This document shows positions 22,927-35,039 of a stretch of DNA of 64,000 nt, one piece after another. The DNA is taken from NCBI GenBank assembly GCA_029931535.1, contig JAQPZY010001692.1:2209001-2273000 (forward strand), written 5' to 3'. This DNA is from Margaritifera margaritifera. Lineage: Eukaryota > Mollusca > Bivalvia > Unionida > Margaritiferidae. The notes beneath the pieces were generated by a model, which did no database searches, had not been told where the DNA came from, and saw only the letters and a program-made list of their open reading frames with translations. The translations under genes were made by a program, and so were the position numbers. How positions within the stretch are numbered: the first letter of the stretch is position 1; every line of letters starts with the position of its first letter.

Positions 22927-23325
22927 TTAAACGTTTTTGATGTCTTCGCTGGACGTTTCGCTGTCTACTCTGGACGGTTCGCTGTCAGCTAACGTCAGTG
23001 ACTTAAAGTTATTTTGTACAATATCATATAATGACTTTTCTGGCGTTTTATAATACTCTTCGTCAAGTTTTCGTCGCGCTTGCTCCAACACGATCCCTAA
23101 CCCAGTTATTTTATCAAGATGCTCCGGATACGTCTTTGAAAAATCATATAGCATCTTTTGGGGCCCTTCGACGAATCGATATGACGCACTGAAGCTAAAT
23201 AGCGATTTAATCTCTTTTTAATGTCACAAACACACCATTAGTCTGGTCATTTAATTCCCGCATTAACCGCAGACATGAATTCTTTCACAATATTATATGT
23301 GTCAAACTGTGCGGTTTCTAATAGC
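22927..23325 (-). pseudogene. Unknown minus-strand ORF with stops and frameshift
   Basis: From an ATG at 23,325 (MLLETAQFDTYNIVKEFM) through stops near 23,250 and a frameshift near 23,150, ending in a clear frame from 23,154 to 22,927 (75 residues, with EQARRKLDEEYYKTPEKSLYDI and an acidic Ser-rich tail). It looks like a small mostly helical protein with an acidic end. It is the most upstream of three minus-strand ORFs and follows a GC-rich region with a kappa-B-like site. Function unknown. Confidence 0.35.
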
Positions 23326-23497
23326 ATTATATAATGGCCCACTGCAATTCTCTAACAGTGAATCACTTATGTACTGTCAGCGTATATCGATCTGTTATCG
23401 CTCACAGCGCCGCAGCCCACCAACCCGAAACCCATGACGCAAACTCACGCGGGCTACAATCGCGGATGCACGCGTGTGCAAAAATTCCTCAGTGGGG

Positions 23498-23545
23498 AAA
23501 AATTATGGGGAATCCCGAAGGGATTTCGGGTTGGGAAAACCGGAA
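23498..23545. promoter_or_regulatory. Kappa-B-like site and small palindrome upstream of the 22.3-23.3 kb cluster
   Basis: GGGGAATCCC fits the Rel/NF-kappa-B consensus and is followed by GAAGGGATTTC, so AATCCC-GAA-GGGATT forms a short hairpin. It lies about 180 bases upstream of the first minus-strand ATG of the unknown cluster, in a local GC-rich patch. A regulatory role is inference only. Confidence 0.25.
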
Positions 23546-23599
23546 TTGGTCAAACAATTTCAAAGCCCCATTATCACACTAGTCCCTCTGTAAAATATT

Positions 23600-25000
23600 G
23601 CATATTTATAGGTATTTAATATCGTGGATGAACCCCCTACAGATAACCAAAATAAAGAATATAAAAAGAACAAATCTGTGCTTACAAAAAAATGTGGTCG
23701 CTTGGATGGTGGTTAAATTAATACTACTGCAAGAATTAGCACAAATCAAACACCTGCCACGATCATTCAGTTACACCGAGTGCTCAACATCAAAACAGAA
23801 CTGGCGCAGCAATCAACACCAAACAAAGTGGTTATTGAAGCACATCTGTACAGTTGCACCATCATTACGTTCCAACAATCATGGCATTTACACAGCAGCT
23901 TATGAGTGGGTAAAATTCAAATTATGTGGATAATGTCATTATTCCATTTGTGAACCAAACACGTGGCCATGATCCCCTTGCTCAGTGCAATCCGCAGACT
24001 GTGAAAACTTTGATATGTACAAAGCCATCAAAGTGCAAAGATGCTAGCTAAACTGAAAGACAATAGAATTACTCCTTTATTTGTGCAGACCTCATACACG
24101 GACAAAACTCCAACCATTGAACTTAACAGTAAACAAATACCACAAAGAAGAACTGAAATCACACTTCCACTGATATGCAAAGCTGGTCACACACGAGGGG
24201 TAAAGGATGTCACTGATGAACATCAATGCACTTTATCAGAGGACTCTCAAACATTAAAACGTAAGCCAACTCTTGCTAAATGGATAATCGCAGCTCATTG
24301 GGGAATGTCCGAGAGTTCGGATCTAAATATCAGCGGCTTTGAGAACGCTGGAGTTGTGTAATTCTGTAATTTCGGGATTATTTACCTTTTTGGGGGTCCA
24401 AAATGTGTGTGTACCAGGAGACTTGATTGACATAATGTTTATTCAGTGTTGTTTTTTTCTCCTATAATCATTAAAGTGAGAGCTTTAGTACTGTGCTGTA
24501 ATTAGTGTATATACATAGTGCTTAATTAGTACTTGTGCTTCAAGCGATAGTCTAGTATTTTACAGCTGTGTTGTTCCTTTGGATTAAAAATGTGTGGATG
24601 AAGTGAAATGTACTTTCATGAGGATTTAAATTTTAACAGTAATTTTGCTTCCTGTAATTAGAAGTATACGTGTTTGCATTTATCTACACTTTATGTAGAT
24701 TATACACTGAGATGGATCACAACTGTGGATAAATATTAATTCACTGAGAATTGCTGATAATAAATTAAGTGCAATTATTTTATACAAATATATTCTACGA
24801 CAGTCTTACCTGAATGAAGAAACTATGTAAATACGCATTAAATCTAATATTCGTATCTCATTTTGTTATTCGTTCTTTCGTTTTCAATAATGCTGGTACT
24901 TAAATACTTTACACTCTTTCTTGTCTCTATCCTTACTAGTCTCTAGGCAGTGGAACCTAGTTACCAGATACTGTATACAGACATGTGAAATGGCACAATA
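23600..25000. other. Unassigned stretch with one 106-codon plus-strand frame
   Basis: A frame at 24,041-24,361 (with ICKAGHTRGVKDVTDEHQ and ending NISGFENAGVV) and overlapping upstream frames may be a decayed transposase or gene, but no motif is decisive. The rest is AT-rich. Confidence 0.2.
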
Positions 25001-25269
25001 TACAATACTTTATAGTCCCTTTACAATTCTTTTTCTAAAAGGGTTAAAATACGACAAATACATGTAAAAATTAATGTTTTCTTACAGTAATCAAGTTTAA
25101 TTAACAAACAGCTGAGCTTTTTTGATCGCTTGGGATGTATAAATAAGAATGGGGGGGGGGACTTTCTTATCAATGACATGTGACTCATTTTCAGTGAGCC
25201 TTTAAATTCATGGTTCGGAGCAACTACGAAATTCACGAAATATGGTATCCCATGAAAAATAGTCCAACC

Positions 25270-27100
25270 ACAGTACTTGATTTGTTGTCGTTTAGATTCG
25301 TCTACGTCGTACAACAGGCTTGTGGCATGAGTACGTCCTTTAGACAAACTATCGCAGGATCCAAAATGCTCGACTGCCACCATGTCATAGTCCTCGACGA
25401 TGCGACAAAATTCTAAGTCAGTGGCTCGTACTCATGCTCCCACATCTCCACCACGCTGCATCATTGGTCTTCTAAGTTCTGACGCTGTTGGTAATTTTTT
25501 TTCATACAAATTTTCTATGGCAAATCCAGTATGCGCCTTTACAGTTCTCTGTTAGTATAACAAGGTTCATATCTGTGCGATAGACAAAAATGGCACACGA
25601 TCTACGGGTTTTCTAAATCACACCCATCAACCAAGTAAGGGCCGATCTTTTTCTCTCTGTTGTTTCTGGCATGCTGAATCCACTTGTCTTGAGTCTTGTA
25701 TAAGTAATGTAAGCAACGCGAAACCTTTGCTGAGTACCTAAGGATCACAAATTGGTATGTTTGTGGTGGTACAATAGCTCATACTTGCAGTGGTACTCGG
25801 ACATGAAATTCTGTCTGCACACCAATCCACAAAACATTGGCGATGGTTGACGCTTACTTCAAAGGATCTATGTCACTGTGTTCAATGAACTGTCAAAATG
25901 TTCCACAACAACGTTGTAGAAGGAGCATTTCTTGTTGACAATCAAAGGTATCAGAAAATAGTGAGTCTGGCATCATGTGCAGAAAGCCTTCTGCTGATCC
26001 GCTCGCATATCGTCAGGATCATAGTATCGTGCGTCGGGAAAATGGGGTAGAACTCTGTGTTGAAAAAGTGAGGAAAATATCCTTGAGCCATTGAGCCACA
26101 AACATTTTGTGTGCCTTACTTTATGACATTCCCATATGAACTGTACTGTCTGTATTTTCATGTAAATGATATTAGCTTCGCTCATGGTCAGTTGCAAGTA
26201 TTCAGTTTCCTTTTCTGCAAAATGTTTCATGAGAAACTGTCCGTCATACACAGACATATTGGGAGTATCACTGTAGTGTATTTGTGACAGTTGCCGTACT
26301 TTATTTGAATTTTCTTCGTTCCGGTCGTCTGTGGCGTTTAAGGGTACCTTTGCAAAATCGAGAAGAGTGCTGGCACCCTGAAATATCTTTTATCGTCCGC
26401 TCCAAAACACGTTTGTTTGTTTGTTTGGTGTTTTACGGCACAGCAACACAAGTAGGTTATTTAGTGCCGAGGCAATTGGAGTAAATTGCCATGCCCAAGG
26501 ACACACCACGATAGCTGACCCAGGCTGGTCCGGTGGTAGGATTCAAACCCACATCTAAAACACGTTAAGTTCCAATAGTAACATAATATATGTTCCTAAA
26601 TATACTCGTCTGCAAGCTCAATGTGCCACACAAACTTTAGGTACTTTAATGCCAATTTCTTGTGACCATATAAAATCAAAGACATAAAATCCACTTGACG
26701 TTTCCGTTTCTTGTTCATTTTGTCTTTTTGGATACTGTCAATCCTTAGGCTTATTTACTGACGTATCACTGAATGTAACACCGATGATCTAACTGGACCA
26801 CATGACAACAAATTTGACATAATTTCTGTCCTGGAGAAATGATGTTTTTTTAAAGTGGATATGACATTTTTTCTGTCCAGGAGTCTCTCTAATTGACCCA
26901 TCGCCACTTGTCTTTACAAATTTTGCAGCAGTTCGTAAATTTTTAGATTGATAATAGTGAAATGGGGGCTTTGCAATTCCGACAGTCGATATCCAGATCT
27001 TCTACATGGAGGAGTTAGATTTATTCATTTCCCTAAAGCCTAGACGAAACTTGGTTAGATAAAGGCTTGTGCTCGCCCACACGATCAGCTGAACGTGGAT
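25270..27100 (-). pseudogene. Polinton relic 3: protein-primed DNA polymerase B, N-terminal half
   Basis: Minus-strand remains of the Polinton family B polymerase. The N-terminal region near 26,700 (VFDFIWSQEIGIKVPKVCVAH) corresponds to 38,440-38,520. RYYDPDDMRADQQKAFCT (26,035-25,980) corresponds to 54,200-54,250. The segment before motif A (LLYDVDESKRQQIKY, ends about 25,285) corresponds to 40,555-40,600. Similarity stops exactly there, just before the catalytic D-SLYP motif, so the palm is missing. A SINE has inserted at 26,414-26,556. Frames shift repeatedly. Confidence 0.75.
26414..26556 (-). mobile_element. tRNA-derived SINE remnant with target-site duplication
   Basis: A 143-bp insert in the Polinton PolB relic. 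It carries the 'TTTGGTGTTTTACGGCACAG' core seen in mollusc SINEs and, on the minus strand, a box-B-like GGGTTTGAATCC. It is flanked by a perfect 10-bp duplication AAAACACGTT (26,404-26,413 and 26,557-26,566). The tRNA head is degraded. Confidence 0.65.
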
Positions 27101-27429
27101 ACAATTAATGGCAATCACCACATGCTTGTTTGAACATAAGTAGGTCCCGTCGATAATTTGAAGAAAATAAGAATAAGAAGAAAATACAAACGGACAAATA
27201 TGTCACAAAAATGAACGTGTCTAGAATATGGACTTTGTGTGTGTATGTGTGTGTGTGTTTCTTCTTCATTGGGAATCACTAGACCCGAGATTGCATCATT
27301 CAAGGTCTAACATTTACATTTTAATGTTGGTTTGTAAAAAAAAAAATGCATCATCGTCTCGATCTTTCAGACACTTGAGTGACTTTTTACTTTCAGTCAC
27401 TCAGCTGAAAGAGGGGTGGAGATGACAAT

Positions 27430-30030
27430 TTTATTAATCATAAAGAAATACAAAAATAATGGTTTCAGATATTCATCTTCCGATGTATTTAGCATGTTTA
27501 CATCAACACACATCACTAATCAAAATTCCAGCTCATGAACAGAGTAGAACTTTAAAATTGTTATGTACAACACAATACTTCTAAACAATAACTATTTACG
27601 CATTTGCAATATATTTTTAATTCATTAAACCTAAGATAATCTACACAAAAGTCACTTAAAATTAACAAAGATATAACTGTATAATAAATACAATAGCATC
27701 TTTTCAAGTGATTTTCGTTTTACATAAATATGTTCTCAAGCTGCTTTAAAATTGATTTTAATGATTTGCTGAAATAAAAAACGTAGGTTATTAATATACG
27801 AACTCGAAATACAAATATAAATATTGTCTTGTGCAGTATAATTTATTCAACTTGGTAATTTTACATTTTACAGAATAATAAGAATCATTTTTCATAAATC
27901 TATCACTGAAATTGAAACAAATTTCTTTGCCAAACATTGAATGTTTGTCGGAGGTTATCAGGTCGTCATGTCACGAAATTCGGTAGTCGGAGCGATCTTT
28001 TATCTCGCGTAAGGTCATTTGGTACGAAGACTATGTCCACATTTTTTATACAAACCCCCAAGTAATTCACAAACACTTTTCTTTTGTTTGAACTGTTGAG
28101 TCGAGTCCTTGTGTCCTCAAGTGAAAAGGGATGATTCATTGCTCCACATATTTAACCGAATTTGTGAGTCAAGCTTGTAACATCGTAAATAAACAACCAC
28201 ATTGGAAGAAATTATGTTCGAATTTTTTAACACTGCGTAAAAACACTAAATTAAGACAGAAGACTATGGGATAAGGTGGACAAATGAATATATATAGTGA
28301 GAAAAGTTTACTTGTAAAGTACACAAAACTATAAACACTACGTAAAAGTTCCGTCAGCTATTGTCATCTATTGTAATTTTTAAAGTATCATAAAACCGAT
28401 ACACGCTTGCCAATAAAACCCTGACATAACTTAGACAATCAAAACAAACACAACACATACCATCAGTGTTTTGTTAGTACATTAAAACAGTACACAACAA
28501 ATACGAACCGAAAATTTACAGAAGGGGGAAGGGGATGAGCTAAGAATTACAGAAAATAGTACCACTCGAGTGTGAAGAATTAAAAATGACATAAATTAAA
28601 AAAATATAAAAAATAGTAACACTCTCGTGTGAAGAATTAAAAGCACAAAATGAAAAACTTATTAGGTCCAATGACATTTTAAATCGACAAATATATAGCC
28701 CATATATCTGAGAAAGAAATTACTGGCGAAAAACATCGCGACCATGATCATTTAAATGGTATGCATAGAGGCCCAGCACATAATGAGTGCAATTTGATTT
28801 ATAGATATCAAATAAACATAAAATTGTTTATTCACAACTTGTATGGTTATGATATCTATGTATTCATCAAAACGCTTATATAAACAAATGTCCCATGTGA
28901 AGATGTAACGTTTATACCAAATAATGACGAGAAATATTTTTCGCACAGTAAAGATTTTCACACATTCGTTTGACAGTTTTTGGTGACGCTGCCTGAAAAC
29001 CTTATCGATGACAAATTTGTAGAAACATTTAAACGTTTTTTCAAACATATCTCCATAGTATGAAAAAAGATATGTACCAGTATGAATACATGGAGGGCAT
29101 GAAAGACTAAATTGTATGTACAAGGAAAAGGGGTCATAACGAGGAATTATATAACTCAATGTGTTCTAAACATGACAACAATTTATAAACCAACCTTCCA
29201 TCACAGTTTTCTATGACGATTATTCATAAAATTATTTTTTGGATCAAAGTTTCTTGCTTGATATACGTGATCAGTAAGCTGGGTGACAATCATGTCATCA
29301 TGCACATATTTGTTACATTGTAATAGGTGGTATTCGTGTGTAATGTCTAAAATAGTCAATTGAAATAGGAACACATGTGGAGTACCGACATAACGTGAAG
29401 TTGGAAAAATTATAGATATCATAACAAAGACGAGGCAGAAGATCTTCCAAGGGAATACAAATCTGTGTGTTCACATGAGGTCCTGCACAATATCGCACAA
29501 TTACAGGACCTGGATGTTCCACCGACTGGAACACCTGAAAATGTCAACATCACAAATAGCCAAGCCGTTAAAAAACATAGAGAGCATAAAAAAGGCTTGC
29601 CTTGCAAAAGATCGATCCATAATTGAATATACCAGTTGTGCACTGGGCTGATACTGTCGGGGCCAAATACAGAAGACTGATCTTATCTAACAAAGCACAG
29701 TGAGATTCATCAAATGACAATACAGCAAAAAAAGCAGACACTGTGACAACATTCAGAGAAAAATCTATAATTACAATTTTATCAGACGCATTCTTTTTAA
29801 TAAAGTCATTTATAACAGTATAGTTAGTGCCGATACTATCCTACATAAGCAAGCAGACAATGAATACAGATAGTAGCATTCAGGATTGACCAACACAAGT
29901 TGTTATTTCCCCAAGGATCATCAGTGAATGGAGTGATTTTCTACCAGACACTGTTGGCGTAGATGACAATGGGGGTACTAAAGAAACACCTTATGACACA
30001 CTTTAAAGGATATTAAGAAGAAACATGTAT
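27430..30030. other. Gene-poor stretch
   Basis: AT-rich sequence. A minus-strand frame of 135 codons at 29,159-28,752 (Tyr/Ile/Phe-rich) and minus-strand frames at 29,643-29,201 have no recognisable motif. A small tandem duplication ('CTCGAGTGTGAAGAATTAAAA' type) lies at about 28,560-28,650. Confidence 0.3.
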
Positions 30031-30144
30031 GTTGTTAACCAGCACCTGAATTGAATATATGTCTTCAACCTGCACAATTCTGGCTATTGGATGACAAGCC
30101 ACCAGTATCTAGTTGCGTCACTGATCAAAGACTTTTTGCAAGGA

Positions 30145-30248
<104 letters not shown>

Positions 30249-31884
30249 ATATCTAGATAATGATACGAATGTCTGAATATCAACAGATATACTTTGTGAA
30301 CAAGAAGAAGAATGAGTAAAGAAAATGCCGGTGTTGGATATTACATCGACGCTACTTGGTGACAAGAATATCAACTGTTGATGCAAAAGATTCCCTCAAA
30401 ATATAGCTCACATGTCGCGTGCATCGTTAGTGGAAATATACAACAAGCACGTTATTACATAACAGTAAAAACATCATTGCACTAAGCAGCAAAAGCCTGC
30501 AATGCTGTACACATATCATTAACCATTGTTTATTGTGAATAAACACACTTCATAGCATATTGCTTTGGTCTTGTATGAATTCCCCAGTATGGAATGCATA
30601 ATCACTGATTAGAAAAAAAAATGTCACATAATGAATTAAAATGTATTCCAGCGCATTTTTTTACTCATGCAAGCTGAATAAGACATGTAAAATTATTACT
30701 TTCTCCATTTACATGCCCATCTTCTTTATTCCATTATAAACAGTTCAAATCAAGTTGTACAAATAAGATTATTTCCATTTCAGCAACGAATTCATAACGA
30801 CATATTCGTGATGACCAGGATTATATGAACCGGTGCCCGATGATGTATGGCAGACTCGGCCTTTTCACATTAGTCTCGTTCTTTATCGTAGTATATTCTC
30901 AAATATGGGTTACATGGAGCCAAGCTCTTTAACTCAGCTTTGAGCAATATTCCGTAAAACTAAAAGCTTTCTTCATATTAATCATTTGGGATAGAATGAC
31001 TTGATGGCTAAATCAACCAAAATTGATAGTGTTTTTGCAATCCAACCATGGGCTAATGTTTTTCTTGTTATATGTATTGGTCTAGGAGACTTATTTTGAG
31101 ATAAACTGGTTCATATTGTCAAAGCGTGCACCATTTAATCTAGTTCGAAAGGTATTGCCAATTTATGTCACCTTCTTGGTTCCAAAATGCTTATTTATTC
31201 ATTTACTTGTCTTAAATTGTACATTTATTGTGACATTTAAGTGCATATACTTTATTATACTTATCAGTTATTTCAATTACAAGCAGATTAACCTACTAAG
31301 TATTTGAACTTATATGGATTATAGGCATCAATTCTTATTCTGAACACACTTTCAGTAATCCTATAGCAAGATACCATAGTAAACCCATTGGCTACTACTA
31401 TTCCCTTTTCGTATACTGCGTAAGTCGCCTCCCCTCCCAGCATCAACCCATTAACCACAACCCACCCACCCATAGCAGGTACTTTTCTATACATGATCTA
31501 ATGGAACCAGCCATTCTATAAGATAGAAATGTTTCTAATAAAAACAAACAAAACAATTACGACAGTTTATATATATATATTTTGCGTAAAATACCCCATT
31601 TAATCTAGGAAGTTTGTATGTTCTAAATATTATCTGGTAATGATAAATACATTTTACATATTTTCTCCATATACTGTCCAGAATGAAACTTGCAATGGGG
31701 AGACAACTCACTGCCAGAATAGGGATCAACCTATATGATACCAATAGCCAATACATTATTCTTCTATGTATGTCTACATGCAAACAAATGCTGCAACATT
31801 CACACATACTTTTGTTAGCAGTTACCCATTTATCTATCCATATCATTACAAACAACTGAACCATGTAGCTGCTAATAAATTCAC

Positions 31885-32200
31885 GTTTCAAAAAACAAAG
31901 TTCATATTTCATACTTTTTTCTTTCATGGTACAACAAATTTACATCTAAAAAAAAAACAAATTTCATGTTTTCTTTCGTTCATGGTACAACAAATTTACA
32001 TTTCAATAAATAAAGTTCATGGTTTCTTTCTTTCATGGTGCCACAAATTCACACTTCAAAAACCAAAGTTCACATTTTTCTTCTTTCATGGTACAACAAA
32101 TTCACATTTTCAAAAGTTCATGTTTGTTTCTTTTATGGTGCAACCAATTCACATTTCAAAAACAAAGTAAATGTTATTTCTTTCATGGTACAAACAATTC
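31885..32200. repeat. Minisatellite, about 50-60 bp x5-6, matching Polinton spacer
   Basis: Units of the type 'TTCATGGTACAACAAATTTA...CAAAGTTCATGTTTTCTTTC' are repeated with drift. A single unit is found at 1,790-1,850 in Polinton relic 1 and, inverted, at 43,290-43,385 in the large Polinton just upstream of the ATPase. The frames with repeated SFMVQ/FTFQK are products of the repeat. Confidence 0.8.
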
Positions 32201-32926
32201 TTCTACAGAGTTTCCCAAGAAAGCGAAACGAGGAAACTTCAGCTAAAAAAGCAGAAGAAACTGACGAAAAAAATTCCAGTGTAGAAATTCAAAAAAGAGA
32301 GTAAAAGAAGAAAAGTGGATGTTTGTAATGTGTTTTGAAATTTCATTGTGATTCTTATTCAAGAGAATATACCAAAAACGTACGGATCTATATGTCTTGA
32401 TTTTTTTTCTCAGTATATTAATAAGAGACTCAAACGCACTTTTATGGACAAAACATTGTTTTCTTAACAAGCACAGACAGCCCATGTACAATGCATAACC
32501 TCGATACGCGAACAGAAAATTTTACTTTCTCTCTCTGCCAATCATTCAATTGCAAAAAAAAAAAAGAAAAAAGAAACAGCAACATTATCTTCAAATTCTA
32601 ATATATCATTTCTTTCATAGGATTAGAGTCACTCTGCATTTTTCAGAGAATATTCTTTTCTCAGCAAGTACAAACAATGCACTTTAGTTTTGCTGTTTTC
32701 AGACTTGAAAAGAAAATTCTACTTTATCTCTATCAATCTTCGGTTTGGCACAAAATATATACATATATATTCTATCCAACGTTTAATGTAAAGGTAAAAA
32801 GTCACAACTTTATTATACAAAATCTTAAGTATCATTTCTTTCCTTCAGACTACAGTCACTCTACATTTTTAAGGACAACCACATTTTTTTTCTTATCAAG
32901 CACAAGCCGATGCAGTTAGTTTTGCC

Positions 32927-32928
<2 letters not shown>

Positions 32929-33018
<90 letters not shown>
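32929..33018. repeat. (AT)n microsatellite
   Basis: About 45 AT units. The flanking 32,300-32,930 and 33,020-33,290 show no gene. Confidence 0.95.
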
Positions 33019-33023
<5 letters not shown>

Positions 33024-33294
33024 ACAGAATATGTCATAACCTTACAGCAAACCCTTAGCATCATGATAAATTCCGACTTAGTTTGAAAATGTGGCAAATT
33101 GAACTCTTGCCTCTCTTCATAGGTCACATTTTATTCGGCGTATGATAAAAAAATAAAATAAAAAAAGGAAATGAACTGACATTGGGTATGGTCAGTCAAG
33201 TGTACTAAATCCAGGGCGGCAAACATAAATTCGTAACAAACTGAAGAAACAAATCTGCCTCATAAAGCATTGGTATTGCAGTGTTGGTCACTCA

Positions 33295-33775
33295 AAACGG
33301 CATGCTGGATAGTCAATGTAGGGTGTTGATAGTAAGCGTGGGGGTGATGGATAGTACATAAGAACTGGGTATTGGTCACTCCAAATGGCATGTTGGATAG
33401 TAGATAACTGGGTGTTGGACAGTATATAACTGGGTGTTGGATAGTAGTTAAACTGGGTGTTCGACAGTAGATGACTGGGTGTTGGATAGTACATCACTGT
33501 GTTGGATAGTAGATAACCAGGTGATGGATAGTAGATAACTAGGTATTGGTCACTCCAAACGGCATGTTGGATTGTAGATAACTAGGTATTAGTCACTCCA
33601 TGTGGTGCGTTGAATAGTAAATGTGGGAATAATGGATAGTATATGACTGTGTGTTATTCACTCCAAACACCGTGTTGGATAGTAAATGTGGGGATAATGA
33701 ATAGTACATGACTGGGATTTGGTCACTCCAAATGGCGTGTTGGATATTAGATAATTGTATACATGTGATTCTACC
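33295..33775. repeat. Orphan array of the Polinton terminal minisatellite
   Basis: About 480 bp of variants of 'GTTGGATAGTAGATAACTGG' and 'TGGTCACTCCAAATGGCATG'. The same phrases form a shorter array in both terminal repeats of the large Polinton (36,490-36,615 inverted; 52,555-52,710 direct). It lies 2.5 kb outside that element, so it marks a second terminus or an amplified fragment. Confidence 0.8.
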
Positions 33776-33839
33776 AACCTTATTCTTTTTTATGATATCC
33801 ACATATTTCGTAGGAATGGCTGTCACATGACTGTATCTG

Positions 33840-35031
33840 TGAATGTATTGTCAAAGAAGAATTCTGATTAAACAAATTGCAATACATTTCACATTTGTAT
33901 GGTTTCTGACCAGTATGCTTCATTATGTTTCTTGTCAAACTACCCAGTTAAATGATTTTCCACATAGTTTACCAGTGTGTATCCTCGAGTATTTTGACAA
34001 AAGGGACCTCTGCCTAAGCAATATCCCACATATTCTACATGCAATGGTCTGCTACATGTATGTATATTCATATGCATTGTCAAACTATAGTCCATGGAGA
34101 ACAATTTCCCACAATTTCCCATTGGTATTGTTTGTTATCAGTATGTATTTTCCAATGTAATTTCCCACATATTTCACCAGTGTGTATTCTTGTGTGGTCC
34201 GTCAAATGAGAGGTCTGGCTAAATGATTTTCCACATATTCCACATATGTATGGTTTCTCACCAGTACGTAGCATCATATGTCTAGTCAAATTTGAGGTCC
34301 GGTGAAAGTTTTTTCCACATGTTTTGCATGTATATGGTTTGTCCCCTTTGTGCATCATCGAGTATTTTGACAAAAAATACCTCTTGCTAAACACTTTTCC
34401 ACATATTTCATATTTAAATGGTCTGTCACCTGTATGCTTGTTCATACGCATTGTCAAACCAGAGTCCATGTTGAATAATTTCCCATATGTTTCATATTTA
34501 CGTGGTTTCTTACCATTATATGCTTTCATATGCACTGTTAAATGTGAGTGTACAGAGAACAACTGACCATATATTTCACATTTGTATGGTTTCTCACTTG
34601 TGTGTATCCGAATGTGGACTCTCATATGTGAGATCTGACTAAACGATTTTCCACATATTTCACATTTGTAGGGTTTCTCACCTGTGTGTATCCGAATGTG
34701 GACTCTCATATGTGAGGTCTGACTAAACGATTTTCCACATATTTCACATTTGTAGGGTTTTTCAATAGTATGCATTCTCATATGCGTTTTCACGGTAAAT
34801 AATTTCCCACATATTATACATTTGTGTTGTTTTTCACCAGTGTGTATCCTTGTTTGGTTCGTCAAATTAGATCTCTGGTTAAACAATTTTCCACGTGCTT
34901 CACATTTGTATGGTTTCTCACCCCCGAGTATTACCATGTGTATTTTCACATTAGAGCTAGAACTAAAGTATTATGACATAAATCACATTTGTATGTCTCG
35001 TTTCTAGTATACAGTTTCATATTATGATCCA
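33840..35031 (-). pseudogene. C2H2 zinc-finger pseudogene
   Basis: Paralogue of the gene at 10,985-11,992: the starts correspond (MDHNMKLYTRNETYKCDLC at 35,031 versus MYFNMELYTSNETLQCEVC) and so do the noncoding bases upstream. About nine to twelve finger units can be traced. Several have lost ligands (CEARG, YETYG, YEICG; final His changed to Gln, Tyr or Arg), and frames break near 34,950, 34,160 and 34,080. Two neighbouring fingers (SQTSHMRVHIRIH and SQISHMRVHIRIH, about 34,620-34,730) are near-identical, a recent 84-bp duplication. Intact DNA binding is unlikely. Confidence 0.8.
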
Positions 35032-35039
35032 TCACACGG

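Noticed and set aside
28752..29159. 135-codon minus-strand frame as a gene
   Set aside because: Aromatic/Ile-rich composition expected from AT-rich DNA, no motif, no splice or promoter support; left inside a gene-poor stretch.
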